Source: JABHVE01 sp047517625 (GTDB lineage: Bacteria > Pseudomonadota > Alphaproteobacteria > UBA2966 > CAIVPW01). Taken from it: DNA of 6,648 nucleotides. The notes under the pieces were generated by a model. It saw only the letters and a list, made by a program, of their open reading frames with translations. It did no database searches and was not told where the DNA came from. Every line of letters starts with the position of its first letter. Position 1 is the first letter of the stretch. Position numbers and translations under genes: made by a program. Shown in pieces: positions 1-6,485 of this stretch. The DNA lies in contig JAKZSO010000052.1 of NCBI GenBank assembly GCA_047517625.1, forward strand, positions 1 through 6,648, read 5' to 3'.

Positions 1-2
1 GG

Positions 3-800
3 TCGATGGCGATGACCGGCCCGGCGTTTGGCCAGGGGCGTTTGAACATGTTTAACCGGGTTCTGGCCAGCCTGATGAACGAGCTGCACGTCGGCGGCTA
101 CGATGTTTGGGACGAAGTCGCGGTCACCGGCAATTTGGCCCAGGATCGCTCCCGCCGCACTAATGAAGAAATTATTTCTGTGGCGCGGCTGGTTCAGCGT
201 CCGCCCATCGATGTTGCCGTGAGTTTTTCGATCTACTCCAGCGCCGTGCAGACCCAGGTCGCGACCCGGGTGTCGGTGCGCATCGAAGGCCGCCTCATCA
301 ACATGCCCGATGGCCGGTTCTTGGGAAACTTTGAAGTGGACAGCCCAGACAATTGGACCGCGCCGTTCAATTGCAACGACGACTGCTTGCTGGAATCGGT
401 TGGCGATCATGCCAAGGTTTTGGCATCGGCCCTGGGCGACGTTCTTACAGAAATGTTGTCGGACCAAGCCCGTCAAGGCGGCGGTGTGATCGCGGACGGC
501 GGCGGGTTACTTAACACATGGACCCTGGTGTTCGACGGCTTCAACGATGAAGACGCCTTGCTGATCGAGGATTATCTGGTGGTTTTCACCGGCTACGATT
601 CTCACACCCCGATCTTTTGCATCCCGCGCCACTGCGAAATTTCCTACAAGAGCACCATCGAGGATGCCCGGCTTGTGCGTAACCTGGACTTGATGCTGTC
701 ACGGATCGGCGTTTCCGGGCGGGTGTTTGCCGTTCCCGGCGAAATCACCATCGCCAAGATCCGCAGCCAAGAGCGGCGGATCAACGCCGAAGGCCTCTAA
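3..800 (+). CDS. Exported two-domain protein of unknown function, 5' end cut by the window edge
   Basis: The frame is open from the window edge; the first ATG is at 6, but only five bases lie upstream, so the true start and most of a signal peptide are probably missing. Numbering from that ATG (264 residues), residues 1-10 look like the end of a signal peptide. Residues 12-155 form one domain with GYDVWDE (31-37), an Arg-rich RSRRTNEEII segment and RPPIDVAVSFSIYSS (65-79), followed by a beta-rich stretch (VSVRIEGRLINMPDGRFLGNFE) and a CNDDC pair (C123, C127). A Gly-rich linker (158-167) leads to a second alpha/beta domain starting NTWTLVFDGF, with C205 and C210. The two-domain, TolB/CsgG/FlgT-like layout is an impression only; no family name is certain. 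The four cysteines could form two disulfides in the periplasm. It ends at TAA 798-800 and is followed by a strong hairpin before the lipoprotein gene. The frame is intact throughout, unlike most of its neighbours. Confidence 0.8.
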   Translation, partial: SMAMTGPAFGQGRLNMFNRVLASLMNELHVGGYDVWDEVAVTGNLAQDRSRRTNEEIISVARLVQRPPIDVAVSFSIYSSAVQTQVATRVSVRIEGRLINMPDGRFLGNFEVDSPDNWTAPFNCNDDCLLESVGDHAKVLASALGDVLTEMLSDQARQGGGVIADGGGLLNTWTLVFDGFNDEDALLIEDYLVVFTGYDSHTPIFCIPRHCEISYKSTIEDARLVRNLDLMLSRIGVSGRVFAVPGEITIAKIRSQERRINAEGL

Positions 801-806
801 TGGACC

Positions 807-841
807 TAGGCCGCTATCCCAACGGACGGGATGGCGGCCTA
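807..841 (+). promoter_or_regulatory. Strong intergenic hairpin (14-bp stem, 7-nt loop)
   Basis: The left arm TAGGCCGCTATCCC (807-820) pairs with the right arm GGGATGGCGGCCTA (828-841). Thirteen pairs are Watson-Crick and one (815 with 833) is a T-G wobble in RNA. The loop is AACGGAC (821-827). It starts 7 nt after the stop of the upstream gene and ends 21 nt before the lipoprotein ATG at 863. No T-run follows, so it is not a classical intrinsic terminator. It could be an mRNA-stability or processing element, or a partial attenuator between the two genes. The structure is read directly from the sequence; its role is inference. Confidence 0.75.
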
Positions 842-862
842 AGCACTTGGAGCTTCTATCCC

Positions 863-1346
863 ATGTTGCGACTTTTTGCCGTCCTAGCCATCGCCGCCGC
901 CCTTAGCGCCTGTGCTTCGGTCTCGCCACAGGCCAGCAACGACAGCCCGGCAATGCGGGCGCTGTTGGCAGCCCCCCGGGGCGATACCGAACTCGCCGGG
1001 CTGCCGTTCGACATGGTTCAGCTTCTGCAAGCGCGGATCGGGTTCGAACTGACCGCGGGGGATGCCGCCGAGATTACCGGCGCCACCACCCAGACATTGG
1101 CAACCGGCGTGCCGGGTTAGCGTCTTCTTGTGGGCCAACCCGGAGAACGATAATCGTGGCGAGATTTTATTGTGGCGCATGGATGCCACGGGTGACGGCC
1201 GGGTTTGTGGAATTTTGCACCACGAACATATCATTGCCAACGGCACCGTGCGTGGCAGCGTCACCACCTGCCGCCGCGGCGCCGTGGATTGGTGGCTGGA
1301 TGATTGGGAATGGATCATCACCGGCGCCGACTTTGGCGGCCTTTAG
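863..1346 (+). CDS. Outer-membrane lipoprotein, 17 kDa surface-antigen-like domain; reading frame broken near 1083-1120
   Basis: The start at ATG 863 is chosen because it puts a lipoprotein signal at the N-terminus: MLRLFAVLAIAAALSAC, lipobox LSAC with Cys17, and Ala at +2. A GGAG lies at 849-852. An upstream in-frame ATG (800) would place the signal 21 residues inside and lies just before the hairpin. The first frame stops at 1120; the protein clearly continues one base over, to TAG 1344-1346. Shortening GGG (1114-1116) by one base gives ...ATGVPVSVFLWANPE and about 160 residues. The second half has WANPENDNRGEI (W90), a first Cys in GRVCGIL (C115), then TVRGSVTTCR (C136) and WWLDDWEWII. This is the order seen in the C-terminal domain of rickettsial 17 kDa surface antigens and relatives (W-NP-G, CR, GtaCR, DGsW). 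The family's usual glycine-zipper segment is absent. Likely an outer-membrane lipoprotein of structural or unknown function. The next gene starts 11 nt downstream. Confidence 0.72.
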
Positions 1347-1349
1347 GGA
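1345..1349 (+). promoter_or_regulatory. Ribosome binding site that selects the GTG start of the DUF4384 gene
   Basis: AGGGA at 1345-1349 overlaps the stop codon of the lipoprotein gene and lies 8 nt before GTG 1358. This supports GTG 1358 rather than the nearby out-of-frame ATG at 1363, and fits the signal peptide encoded from GTG. Confidence 0.5.
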
Positions 1350-1357
1350 ACTGAAAG

Positions 1358-2216
1358 GTGGGATGGGTTCGCGCAGGCTTGGTCCCGCTTCTGATCCTGG
1401 CGATCGGAACATGGGTCGGCGCGGCCTTTGCTCAGGAACTGCGGGACCGCACCGACATTCTGCGCAGTTTGGCGCCACGGGCGGATAACCCGGGCGACCA
1501 ACGCCGTTCCATCGATTTGCATGTGCGGTTCACGCTGGGTTCCACCAATCTTGAAAATCACGCTGTTCGATCCAGAGGCGGCCCTGGGCCCCGGGGTTTA
1601 TGCGCTTTCTGGCAAATACTGGGACCAGGGCGATTCGGTTCTGGTCCACATCCATCTGCAAGATGCCGACGGAACAATCTTCACCGCCCGCCGTGTGGCG
1701 GCGCTTAATACGATCGATGATGGGCTGCTGCCGCTGCGCCCCGAACGGGAATTCGGCCGGATCGCCGTTAACCGCCCGGGGGTGATCAGATTCGAGCTGG
1801 AAAGCAACCGCGGCCGGGAGCCCACCTATCGCATCGGCGATGCCCTGGTTTTGTATCTGACCACAGATGTAGATGGCTGGCTTTATTGTTTTTATTTGCA
1901 AGGCCACGACAATATCCTGGTCAAAATGTTTCCCAATGCTCTGCACGAAGATCCAGCGATTCGCGGTGGGCCCCGCATTTCCATGCCCGGACCGTTCTTC
2001 CAATTCAATTTTGATATGCAGGAACCGGCGGGAGTCGACCTGGTGAAGTGCTTTATTGCAGATCGCGATGTCACCGCCGATTTGCCGCCGACATTGCAGG
2101 CCATGGAATTTGCGCCGTTGCCCAGCGACATGCGGTTTCGCCTCCATGAGATTTTCCGAGACATCCCAAATGTCTCGGTTACCGAAGCGAGTTTGGTTGT
2201 AACCGTGCTACCCTAG
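1358..2216 (+). CDS. Exported DUF4384-domain protein; reading frame broken near 1545-1560
   Basis: It starts at GTG 1358 with a Sec signal peptide (MGWVRAGLVPLLILAIGTW...GAAFA, cleavage near residue 25). The signal-peptide frame runs open to 1708, but sense coding moves one base over at about 1545-1560 and continues to TAG 2214-2216. Reducing AAAA (1554-1557) to AAA joins them as FTLGSTNLEITLFDPEAAL, giving about 285 residues. After the joint there is a beta-rich segment (GPGVYALSGKYWDQGDSVLV), then the DUF4384 hallmark: YRIGDALVLYLTTDVDGWLY (about 157-176) ending in MFPN (FPN about 191-193). DUF4384 domains are beta-rich modules often found next to or fused with peptidases in secreted or regulatory proteins; their biochemical role is not established. 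Here the module stands alone, directly before a trypsin-like gene (19-nt gap), which fits a partner or recognition role. A 9-bp hairpin lies in its last 60 nt. Confidence 0.72.
2156..2178 (+). promoter_or_regulatory. Perfect 9-bp inverted repeat inside the end of the DUF4384 gene
   Basis: CCGAGACAT (2156-2164) and ATGTCTCGG (2170-2178) are exact reverse complements around the loop CCCAA. The stem lies in the last codons of the DUF4384 gene, 57 nt before the protease start at 2236. There is no T-tract. It might influence mRNA stability or translation within the operon, or may be coincidental coding sequence. Confidence 0.35.
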
Positions 2217-2224
2217 GAAAATGC

Positions 2225-2230
2225 AGGGGA
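2225..2230 (+). promoter_or_regulatory. Ribosome binding site that selects ATG 2236
   Basis: AGGGGA at 2225-2230 lies 5 nt before ATG 2236. It falls inside the coding sequence of the alternative ATG at 2221, which has no comparable site. The signal peptide also reads best from 2236 (MNSLRKNL followed by a hydrophobic stretch). Confidence 0.6.
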
Positions 2231-2235
2231 AAGCC

Positions 2236-3326
2236 ATGAATTCTTTGCGCAAAAATTTGGCCGCTGTCGTGGCCACGGTCGGTCTGATGGGGTGGTCAGG
2301 AGCCGCCAGCGCCCAGGACGTCATGCGTATCGCCCAACTGGCCCTGTCGGCTGTGGTGATGTTGGTTGTTTTCGACAAATACGAAGAGCCCGTCAGCCAG
2401 GGAAGTGGCTTTGTTATTGGCGAGGGGTTGATCGTCACCAACGCCGACATGGTCGAAGGCATCCATTACGCCGCTGTGGCTTTCGTCGGTGGGATGGATT
2501 TCTTTGAAGTGGAAGCGGTGCTTGGGTTGGATCAAAAAAACGACTTGGCCATCCTTTCGGTTCCAGGGATTGCGGGTAACGATGCGCTGAGGCTTGGCCA
2601 ATCCGGTTCGGTCCAGATCGGCCAGCCGATCGTGGCAGTAGGAACCCAATTGGCCTCGAAGGAACAGTTTCCGACGGCATCATCAGCGCATTCCGCTTCG
2701 TCGATGGCGACAGAGTGTTTCAGATTTCTGCGCCCATCTCCCCGGGCAGCAGCGGCGGGCCAATCCTGAATATGAAGGGTGAAGTCATTGGTGTCGCAAC
2801 GTTCGGAATCCCGGACGGCGAAAATTTGGGGTTCGCCGTGCCTGTTTCATATCTTCAGGACATTCTCGATGTTCCTCCCAACCCAATGACCTTGGCGTCG
2901 TTGGCGAATGCTGGGCGCGACCGGGATCAACAGCGATTTGCGAACAGAAACACGGTGGCCGCCAGCGTCGCCTTGGATGGCGCCTTTCTCTCCGACTGCG
3001 CCGGTGGCCAATCCACCGCAAGCGTTGCGTTTTCTATCCGAAATCAAACACCGGAACAAATGGGCCGGGTTGAAGTTTTGGTGATCCTGTATGGCCAAGA
3101 CGACAAACCAGCGGAGTCTTTCCAGACGACTCACTTGCCAGGTCTGTCCGATCTCCTCAATCCGGGCGCTGAGGCTCAGGTCACCCAGCGCTTGTCCTGC
3201 GATGCCGTCCGCGCGGCGGGGTGGACGGGTGGAGCTGGGGTGCCGGATTCCGTGGAATTCCGGGTGCTCGATTACGCCTTGGGCGCCGTCACAGAAATCG
3301 ACCGCACGGGCGTTTTGCTGCGATAG
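2236..3326 (+). CDS. Exported trypsin-like (S1C/HtrA-type) serine protease homologue without PDZ domain; catalytic His replaced; reading frame broken at 2641
   Basis: The signal peptide is MNSLRKNLAAVVATVGLMGW..GAASA, cleaved after residue 26. The trypsin-like fold follows: QGSGFVIGEGLIVTNADMVEG, then QKNDLAIL (Asp103), then PGSSGGPILNMKGEVIGVAT (catalytic Ser173). The usual TNAH of the family is TNAD here, so the catalytic His is Asp71 (codon GAC 2446-2448). If real, the protein is probably a binding or pseudo-protease. One frame runs to 2769, but homology leaves it at 2641: adding one G to GG (2641-2642) gives VGNPIGLEGTVSDGIISAFR, the expected family motif, and reading continues to TAG 3324-3326, about 363 residues. 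No PDZ domain follows. Instead residues about 240-363 form a beta-rich domain with C255 and C322 (possible disulfide), containing VEVLVILYGQDD and VEFRVLDYAL. Gaps are 19 nt to the DUF4384 gene and 9 nt to the next gene. Confidence 0.85.
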
Positions 3327-3335
3327 TATCCGCCT

Positions 3336-4280
3336 ATGGGAAAATTCGCGGCAGTCATCGCCGGGGCTATGCTTGCCGTCACCGCTCCCGCCTGGGCGGG
3401 GGATCTTGAGGATGGTGTTGCCGCCTACGGCAGGTCGGATTTCGCGACCGCATTGGCGCTGCTACAGCCGCTGGCCGATAAAGGCGACGCCCAGGCCCAA
3501 ACCCACATCGGCATGATGCATGACGAGGGCCACGGCATTCCCCTTGATGATCTCCGGGCGCTGGAATGGTACCGCTTGGCTGCGGGCCAGGGTTACGCCG
3601 ACGCGCAATTTCTGATGGGCACGATGTACGATCTCGGCGAAGGAGTGCTTGAAGACAACGAACAGGCCGTCCAGTGGTATCGGATGGCCGCCAAACAAAG
3701 AAATCAGATTGCGATGGAAATCGTCGCAAGTTATGAAAAATTCGAGATTCTGGGGAACGTGTTGGCCTACGACACCGGCTTGTCCGAGATCCATGATCTG
3801 GATCATCAATGGCTTGAGGACCTTCTGTTGGCCAATCCGGGCATCACGACAATGCAGCTGACGTCCCACGGCGGCGATATTCTTGCGGCCTACCCCATGG
3901 CCGACGTGATCATCAATTTTGGTTTGGACACCAACGTCGTTGGCGATTGCGCCAGTGCCTGCATTGTCGTTTTCCTGGCCGGCGACGTGCGAACCCTGCA
4001 GCGCGGCGCGCGGCTTGGGTTCCACCAGACCGCATGGGAAGCCGATAACATGCGCCAGTTCTACGAAACCTCGCTGACCGATTTTGGCTGGGGTGACGAA
4101 TTCGATTTTGCCGCCTGGGTCTATTCTGATGCCGTCAACGATGTCCTGGTCGAACTGCAGTTCCTGTTAGAGCGGGGTGTCGACCCGGCCTTCGCGATCA
4201 AGACGATTGAGGCGCCGCCCGACGAAATGTGGTTCCCCGCACACGCGGAATTGGAGCAGGCCGGCATCATCCGCCAATAA
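3336..4280 (+). CDS. Exported Sel1-repeat protein fused to a ClpP-like (COG3904-type) protease domain
   Basis: 314 residues in one intact frame. The signal peptide MGKFAAVIAGAMLAVTAPAWA is cleaved after residue 21. Residues about 36-128 hold two Sel1-like helical repeats plus a partial third, with typical elements ALLQPLADKGDAQAQ, LEWYRLAAGQGYADAQ, GTMYDLGEGV and VQWYRMAA. Sel1 repeats act as protein-binding scaffolds. From about 135 there is a crotonase/ClpP-like region: LTSHGGD (177-181) resembles the S-x-GG oxyanion loop, GDCASACIVVFLAG places the candidate nucleophile at Ser207, and ARLGFHQ gives the candidate His230. The third catalytic residue cannot be assigned by eye. This matches the pattern of COG3904-like periplasmic proteins (S-GG, SaC, FlaG, fH). 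Likely role: a periplasmic peptidase or peptidase-like protein guided by its Sel1 part. It starts 9 nt after the trypsin-like gene, with no strong Shine-Dalgarno, so translation may be coupled. It is the last gene of the operon. Confidence 0.85.
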   Translation: MGKFAAVIAGAMLAVTAPAWAGDLEDGVAAYGRSDFATALALLQPLADKGDAQAQTHIGMMHDEGHGIPLDDLRALEWYRLAAGQGYADAQFLMGTMYDLGEGVLEDNEQAVQWYRMAAKQRNQIAMEIVASYEKFEILGNVLAYDTGLSEIHDLDHQWLEDLLLANPGITTMQLTSHGGDILAAYPMADVIINFGLDTNVVGDCASACIVVFLAGDVRTLQRGARLGFHQTAWEADNMRQFYETSLTDFGWGDEFDFAAWVYSDAVNDVLVELQFLLERGVDPAFAIKTIEAPPDEMWFPAHAELEQAGIIRQ

Positions 4281-4499
4281 CCCCAACCTGCTGGCCAGCC
4301 ACCGGCCGCCGCCCTACCGCCCCGCTAACCAATCAAAGCAAGAACTCTTCGCAAACCTCAATATCTTGCGCTGTTGTTCGGGGCGCACACCATATGGGGA
4401 TTCCACAGACTTCTTGGCAACTAGTGCTTGAGCGGAAGTCTCGCCATAATGCCTCCAATAGGGCGGGCAGGCTGGGAGACCTAAAGGTTTGGGGGTCAA
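4281..4499 (+). other. Intergenic gap, probable operon boundary
   Basis: This 219-nt gap is the largest in the window and separates the envelope operon from the coiled-coil gene. Only weak palindromes follow the stop (CTGGCCAG, and GGCC repeated 7 nt apart), with no T-run, so no terminator can be called. No convincing -35/-10 pair was found. GGGGG at 4491-4495 is a plausible ribosome binding site for ATG 4500. Short open frames crossing the gap have low-complexity Arg/Ser-rich translations and were not accepted as genes. Confidence 0.5.
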
Positions 4500-6168
4500 A
4501 TGGGGCGGGGCGACCATTCATTATTTGGCGTCGCAGTGCGGGCGGTTTGGCTCGCACTGATCGCGCTGCCGATCCCCGCGCTGGCGGCAAGCGGTCCGGA
4601 AGGCGCCTGGATAGTCAAGCTGTCAAACGAATCCCTCGGTGGCCTGCCGATTCTCGGCGATCTGTTCAACGCCCTTGGCGCCGTTGACACCGAAGCAGTG
4701 TGGCTGATTACCCGGGAGGGCGACGGATACATTGTCCGCATTCCTCATCGGGATTTCAGGCTAGCGGCGGTGACCGAAGGCCAACGCCTTTATGGCGAAT
4801 TCCAGGAACGCGATGATGATCCCGATGACGACGAAGCGCCGGGAAAAGACATCGTAGATGTTACATTTGACGGCGACACTTTTTCAGGAATGCTCACCCT
4901 TGCCAACGGCACAAGGTTCCCGGTCCAGGCCACGCGGTTCCAAATCGGCGGCGGGATGCAAGAGCAATTGGCGGCCCTGGTGGAAAGGCTGGCGGTGTCC
5001 GAGCGGCGGGCGGACGGGCTTCAAGCCAAAATTGATGCCCGGCCCGAACTGCCGCCGGGTGTAACGGCCGAAAATCTAGCAGCCTTACAGGCCCAAGTCG
5101 CCGACCTGATGAACGAAAATCTCCGAGTGCAGGCCGAACTTGACAACCCGCCGATCGACCAAGCCGCCGCCGAGGCCCAAGCCCGGCGGGTCGCGGAGGC
5201 GGCGGTTTTGCAGAGCGAAGTCGAGGGGATCAATTTGCTCAATCAACAACTTGGCGTCGAGGTCGCCCTGTTGCGAAATGATTTGGCTGCCGCCCGGGCG
5301 GCCCTTGAGCGGCGAAAACCAGGCGCTGTTGACTGAAAAGGCGTTGACCGCGGAAAGGGCGGCGCAATTGGGGTCGCAATTGTCCCAGGCCCAGGCTCAA
5401 GCGGCCGAGGCCGAGGCAAGGCGAACCGCCGCCCAACAGACCCTGGACCAGGCGCAAGCCCAGGTCGAAAATCGGGTTGGCGAGGTTATAACGCTTCAGG
5501 CGGAGATCGCGGCGGCAAACGAAAATCGCGGAAATCAACAAGGGCGCATTCTCACACTTGAGGCGGAGATCGCGACGGCCAACGCCGAGCGCGAAAAACA
5601 GGTTGGCCAAGTGCTGACGCTTCAGGCTGAGATCGCGACGGTGAATGCCGAGAGCGTTCAGCGGACCCGTGAGTTCGAAGCCCTGCGCGCCGAGGCGGCA
5701 CCCTTGGTGGACCTCAATGCGCGCTTGACCGCCGAGGCCGATGTCCTGCGCCGGGACCTGAACCAGGTGAACGGGCTGACTCTTCAAGCCCAGGCGGAAC
5801 AAAACCGCGCGCAGGGAGAGTTGGTCCAGGCCCGGAGCGAGTTGGACGCAGCTAATCAGCAGGTGGCGCTTCTGACGGAACAAAATTCGCGGATTCAATT
5901 GGATTTGTTTGACCGCTCTCAAGAAACAGAGGCGATGGCCCTGGATATCAACCGCCTCAACGCAAGGTCGGCGGAGCTGGCGGCGGAAAACAGTTTTTTT
6001 CAGAGTCGCAGCCGTCCCATTTCGCTCGATCTTTTTGAACCAAATATCGCTGCCAGCGCCGTAACAATTCGTCAGTCGCCAAGCGTCGATGGCGAAATTT
6101 TTGGGAATTATATGCGTGACTACGCAGAACTAGCCTCTGAACCGCCTTCGACAGCGCATACGGTCTAA
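4500..6168 (+). CDS. Exported long coiled-coil protein with beta-rich head; reading frame broken near 5310-5318
   Basis: It starts at ATG 4500 (GGGGG 4 nt upstream). A signal peptide ends at LPIPALA (about residue 29). Residues about 30-155 are beta-rich (GAWIVKLSNES, AVWLITREGDGYIVRIPHRDF, VDVTFDGDTFSGMLTL) with an acidic patch DDDPDDDE from residue 105. From about 158 the protein is Ala/Gln/Glu-rich coiled coil to about residue 505. The first frame ends at TGA 5334-5336; the heptad pattern continues one base over. Reducing AAAA (5315-5318) to AAA gives AALERRNQALLTEKALTAER and about 555 residues, to TAA 6166-6168. Residues 329-391 are three close copies of a 21-residue (three-heptad) unit, with a degenerate fourth. 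The end, VTIRQSPSVDGEIFG, resembles the beginning of a bacterial SH3-like motif, but the chain stops about 20 residues later. Probably an elongated periplasmic or envelope spacer or scaffold; the family is not recognised. Confidence 0.78.
5485..5736 (+). repeat. Tandem 63-bp / 21-residue coiled-coil repeats (3 good copies, 1 degenerate)
   Basis: Units are 5485-5547, 5548-5610, 5611-5673 and the weaker 5674-5736. Their translations begin VITLQAEIAAAN, ILTLEAEIATAN, VLTLQAEIATVN and FEALRAEAAPLV. Each is exactly 21 residues, so three heptads, and the register of the coiled coil is preserved. The nucleotide copies share a conserved block around CTTCAGGCGGAGATCGCG with small differences. This points to internal duplication of coding sequence, and the copy number may vary between relatives. 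Confidence 0.8.
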
Positions 6169-6462
6169 CCTGCGCAACTTCTCCATAACGACAGGAATTT
6201 TGCTCGTGGGCCCTCGATAAACTTCTTTGTACGCGCGCGCTCGCACTTCGGCGGCAGCCTCCAGTTTACGGCGATCTGCATATCGACGGCCAAACAGCTC
6301 AGTTCCGAGCGGCGAATCCTTCTCGAAAGCCCCAATCTCTTGAAGGACGGCTTGATATGCAGCGTCGGCCTCCATGTAAGCTATACAGGTCTCATCGGTT
6401 TGTGCAGCAACCTGTGACGATGCGATGATCGCCCCGATGGCGGCAAGCCACAGCAGTTTCAT
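6130..6462 (-). CDS. Small exported protein of unknown function
   Basis: 110 residues from ATG 6462. A TTG two codons upstream (6468) is possible, but AGG lies about 8 nt before the ATG and the signal peptide begins cleanly there: MKLLWLAAIGAIIASSQVAA, cleaved after residue 20. The mature part is about 90 residues, mostly helical and charged (YMEADAAYQAVLQEIGAFEK, RRKLEAAAEVRARAYKEVYR), with only two cysteines, C26 near the mature N-terminus and C104 near the end. They could form one disulfide tying both ends together. The C-terminus is strongly basic (RMRCRRRFRG). I do not recognise the family. It follows the partial minus-strand gene by 23 nt, suggesting co-transcription, and overlaps the end of the coiled-coil gene by 39 bp tail to tail. 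Confidence 0.7.
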   Translation of the reverse strand: MKLLWLAAIGAIIASSQVAAQTDETCIAYMEADAAYQAVLQEIGAFEKDSPLGTELFGRRYADRRKLEAAAEVRARAYKEVYRGPTSKIPVVMEKLRRLDRMRCRRRFRG

Positions 6463-6485
6463 GGCCAACCTATTGATGGGATATG

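Noticed and set aside
800..862. ATG at 800 overlapping the TAA of the first gene, as the start of the lipoprotein
   Set aside because: It would bury the lipoprotein signal 21 residues inside the protein and put the 14-bp hairpin in the first codons. ATG 863 gives a standard lipobox signal.
1530..2147. Long minus-strand open frame opposite the DUF4384 gene
   Set aside because: Its translation lacks recognisable domains, and the plus strand has a clear DUF4384 motif. It is a shadow frame in GC-rich DNA, as is the one at 5239-5922 opposite the coiled coil.
2535..2541. A AAA AAC slippery heptamer in the protease gene, in the correct zero frame for -1 frameshifting
   Set aside because: A -1 shift here meets TAA at 2577-2579 and would lose the DLAIL motif, whereas homology shows the frame changes about 100 nt later at the GNPIG motif. 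It does not explain the break.
3462..4025. Minus-strand open frame opposite the Sel1-ClpP gene
   Set aside because: The plus strand encodes clear Sel1 and ClpP-like motifs with a signal peptide; the minus frame has no start context or domain.
4281..4320. Terminator after the Sel1-ClpP gene
   Set aside because: Only 4-bp GGCC-type pairings exist and no T-run follows.
4417..4464. Possible promoter upstream of the coiled-coil gene (CATAAT as -10, or TGGCA...TTG as sigma-54-like)
   Set aside because: CATAAT has no acceptable -35 at 16-18 nt, and the TGGCA element has the wrong spacing to its TTG. Not better than chance.
863..5336. Programmed ribosomal frameshifting as the cause of the frame breaks
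   Set aside because: Four breaks in neighbouring genes, in both directions and without shared slippery motifs or downstream pseudoknots, are far better explained by indels at short homopolymers.
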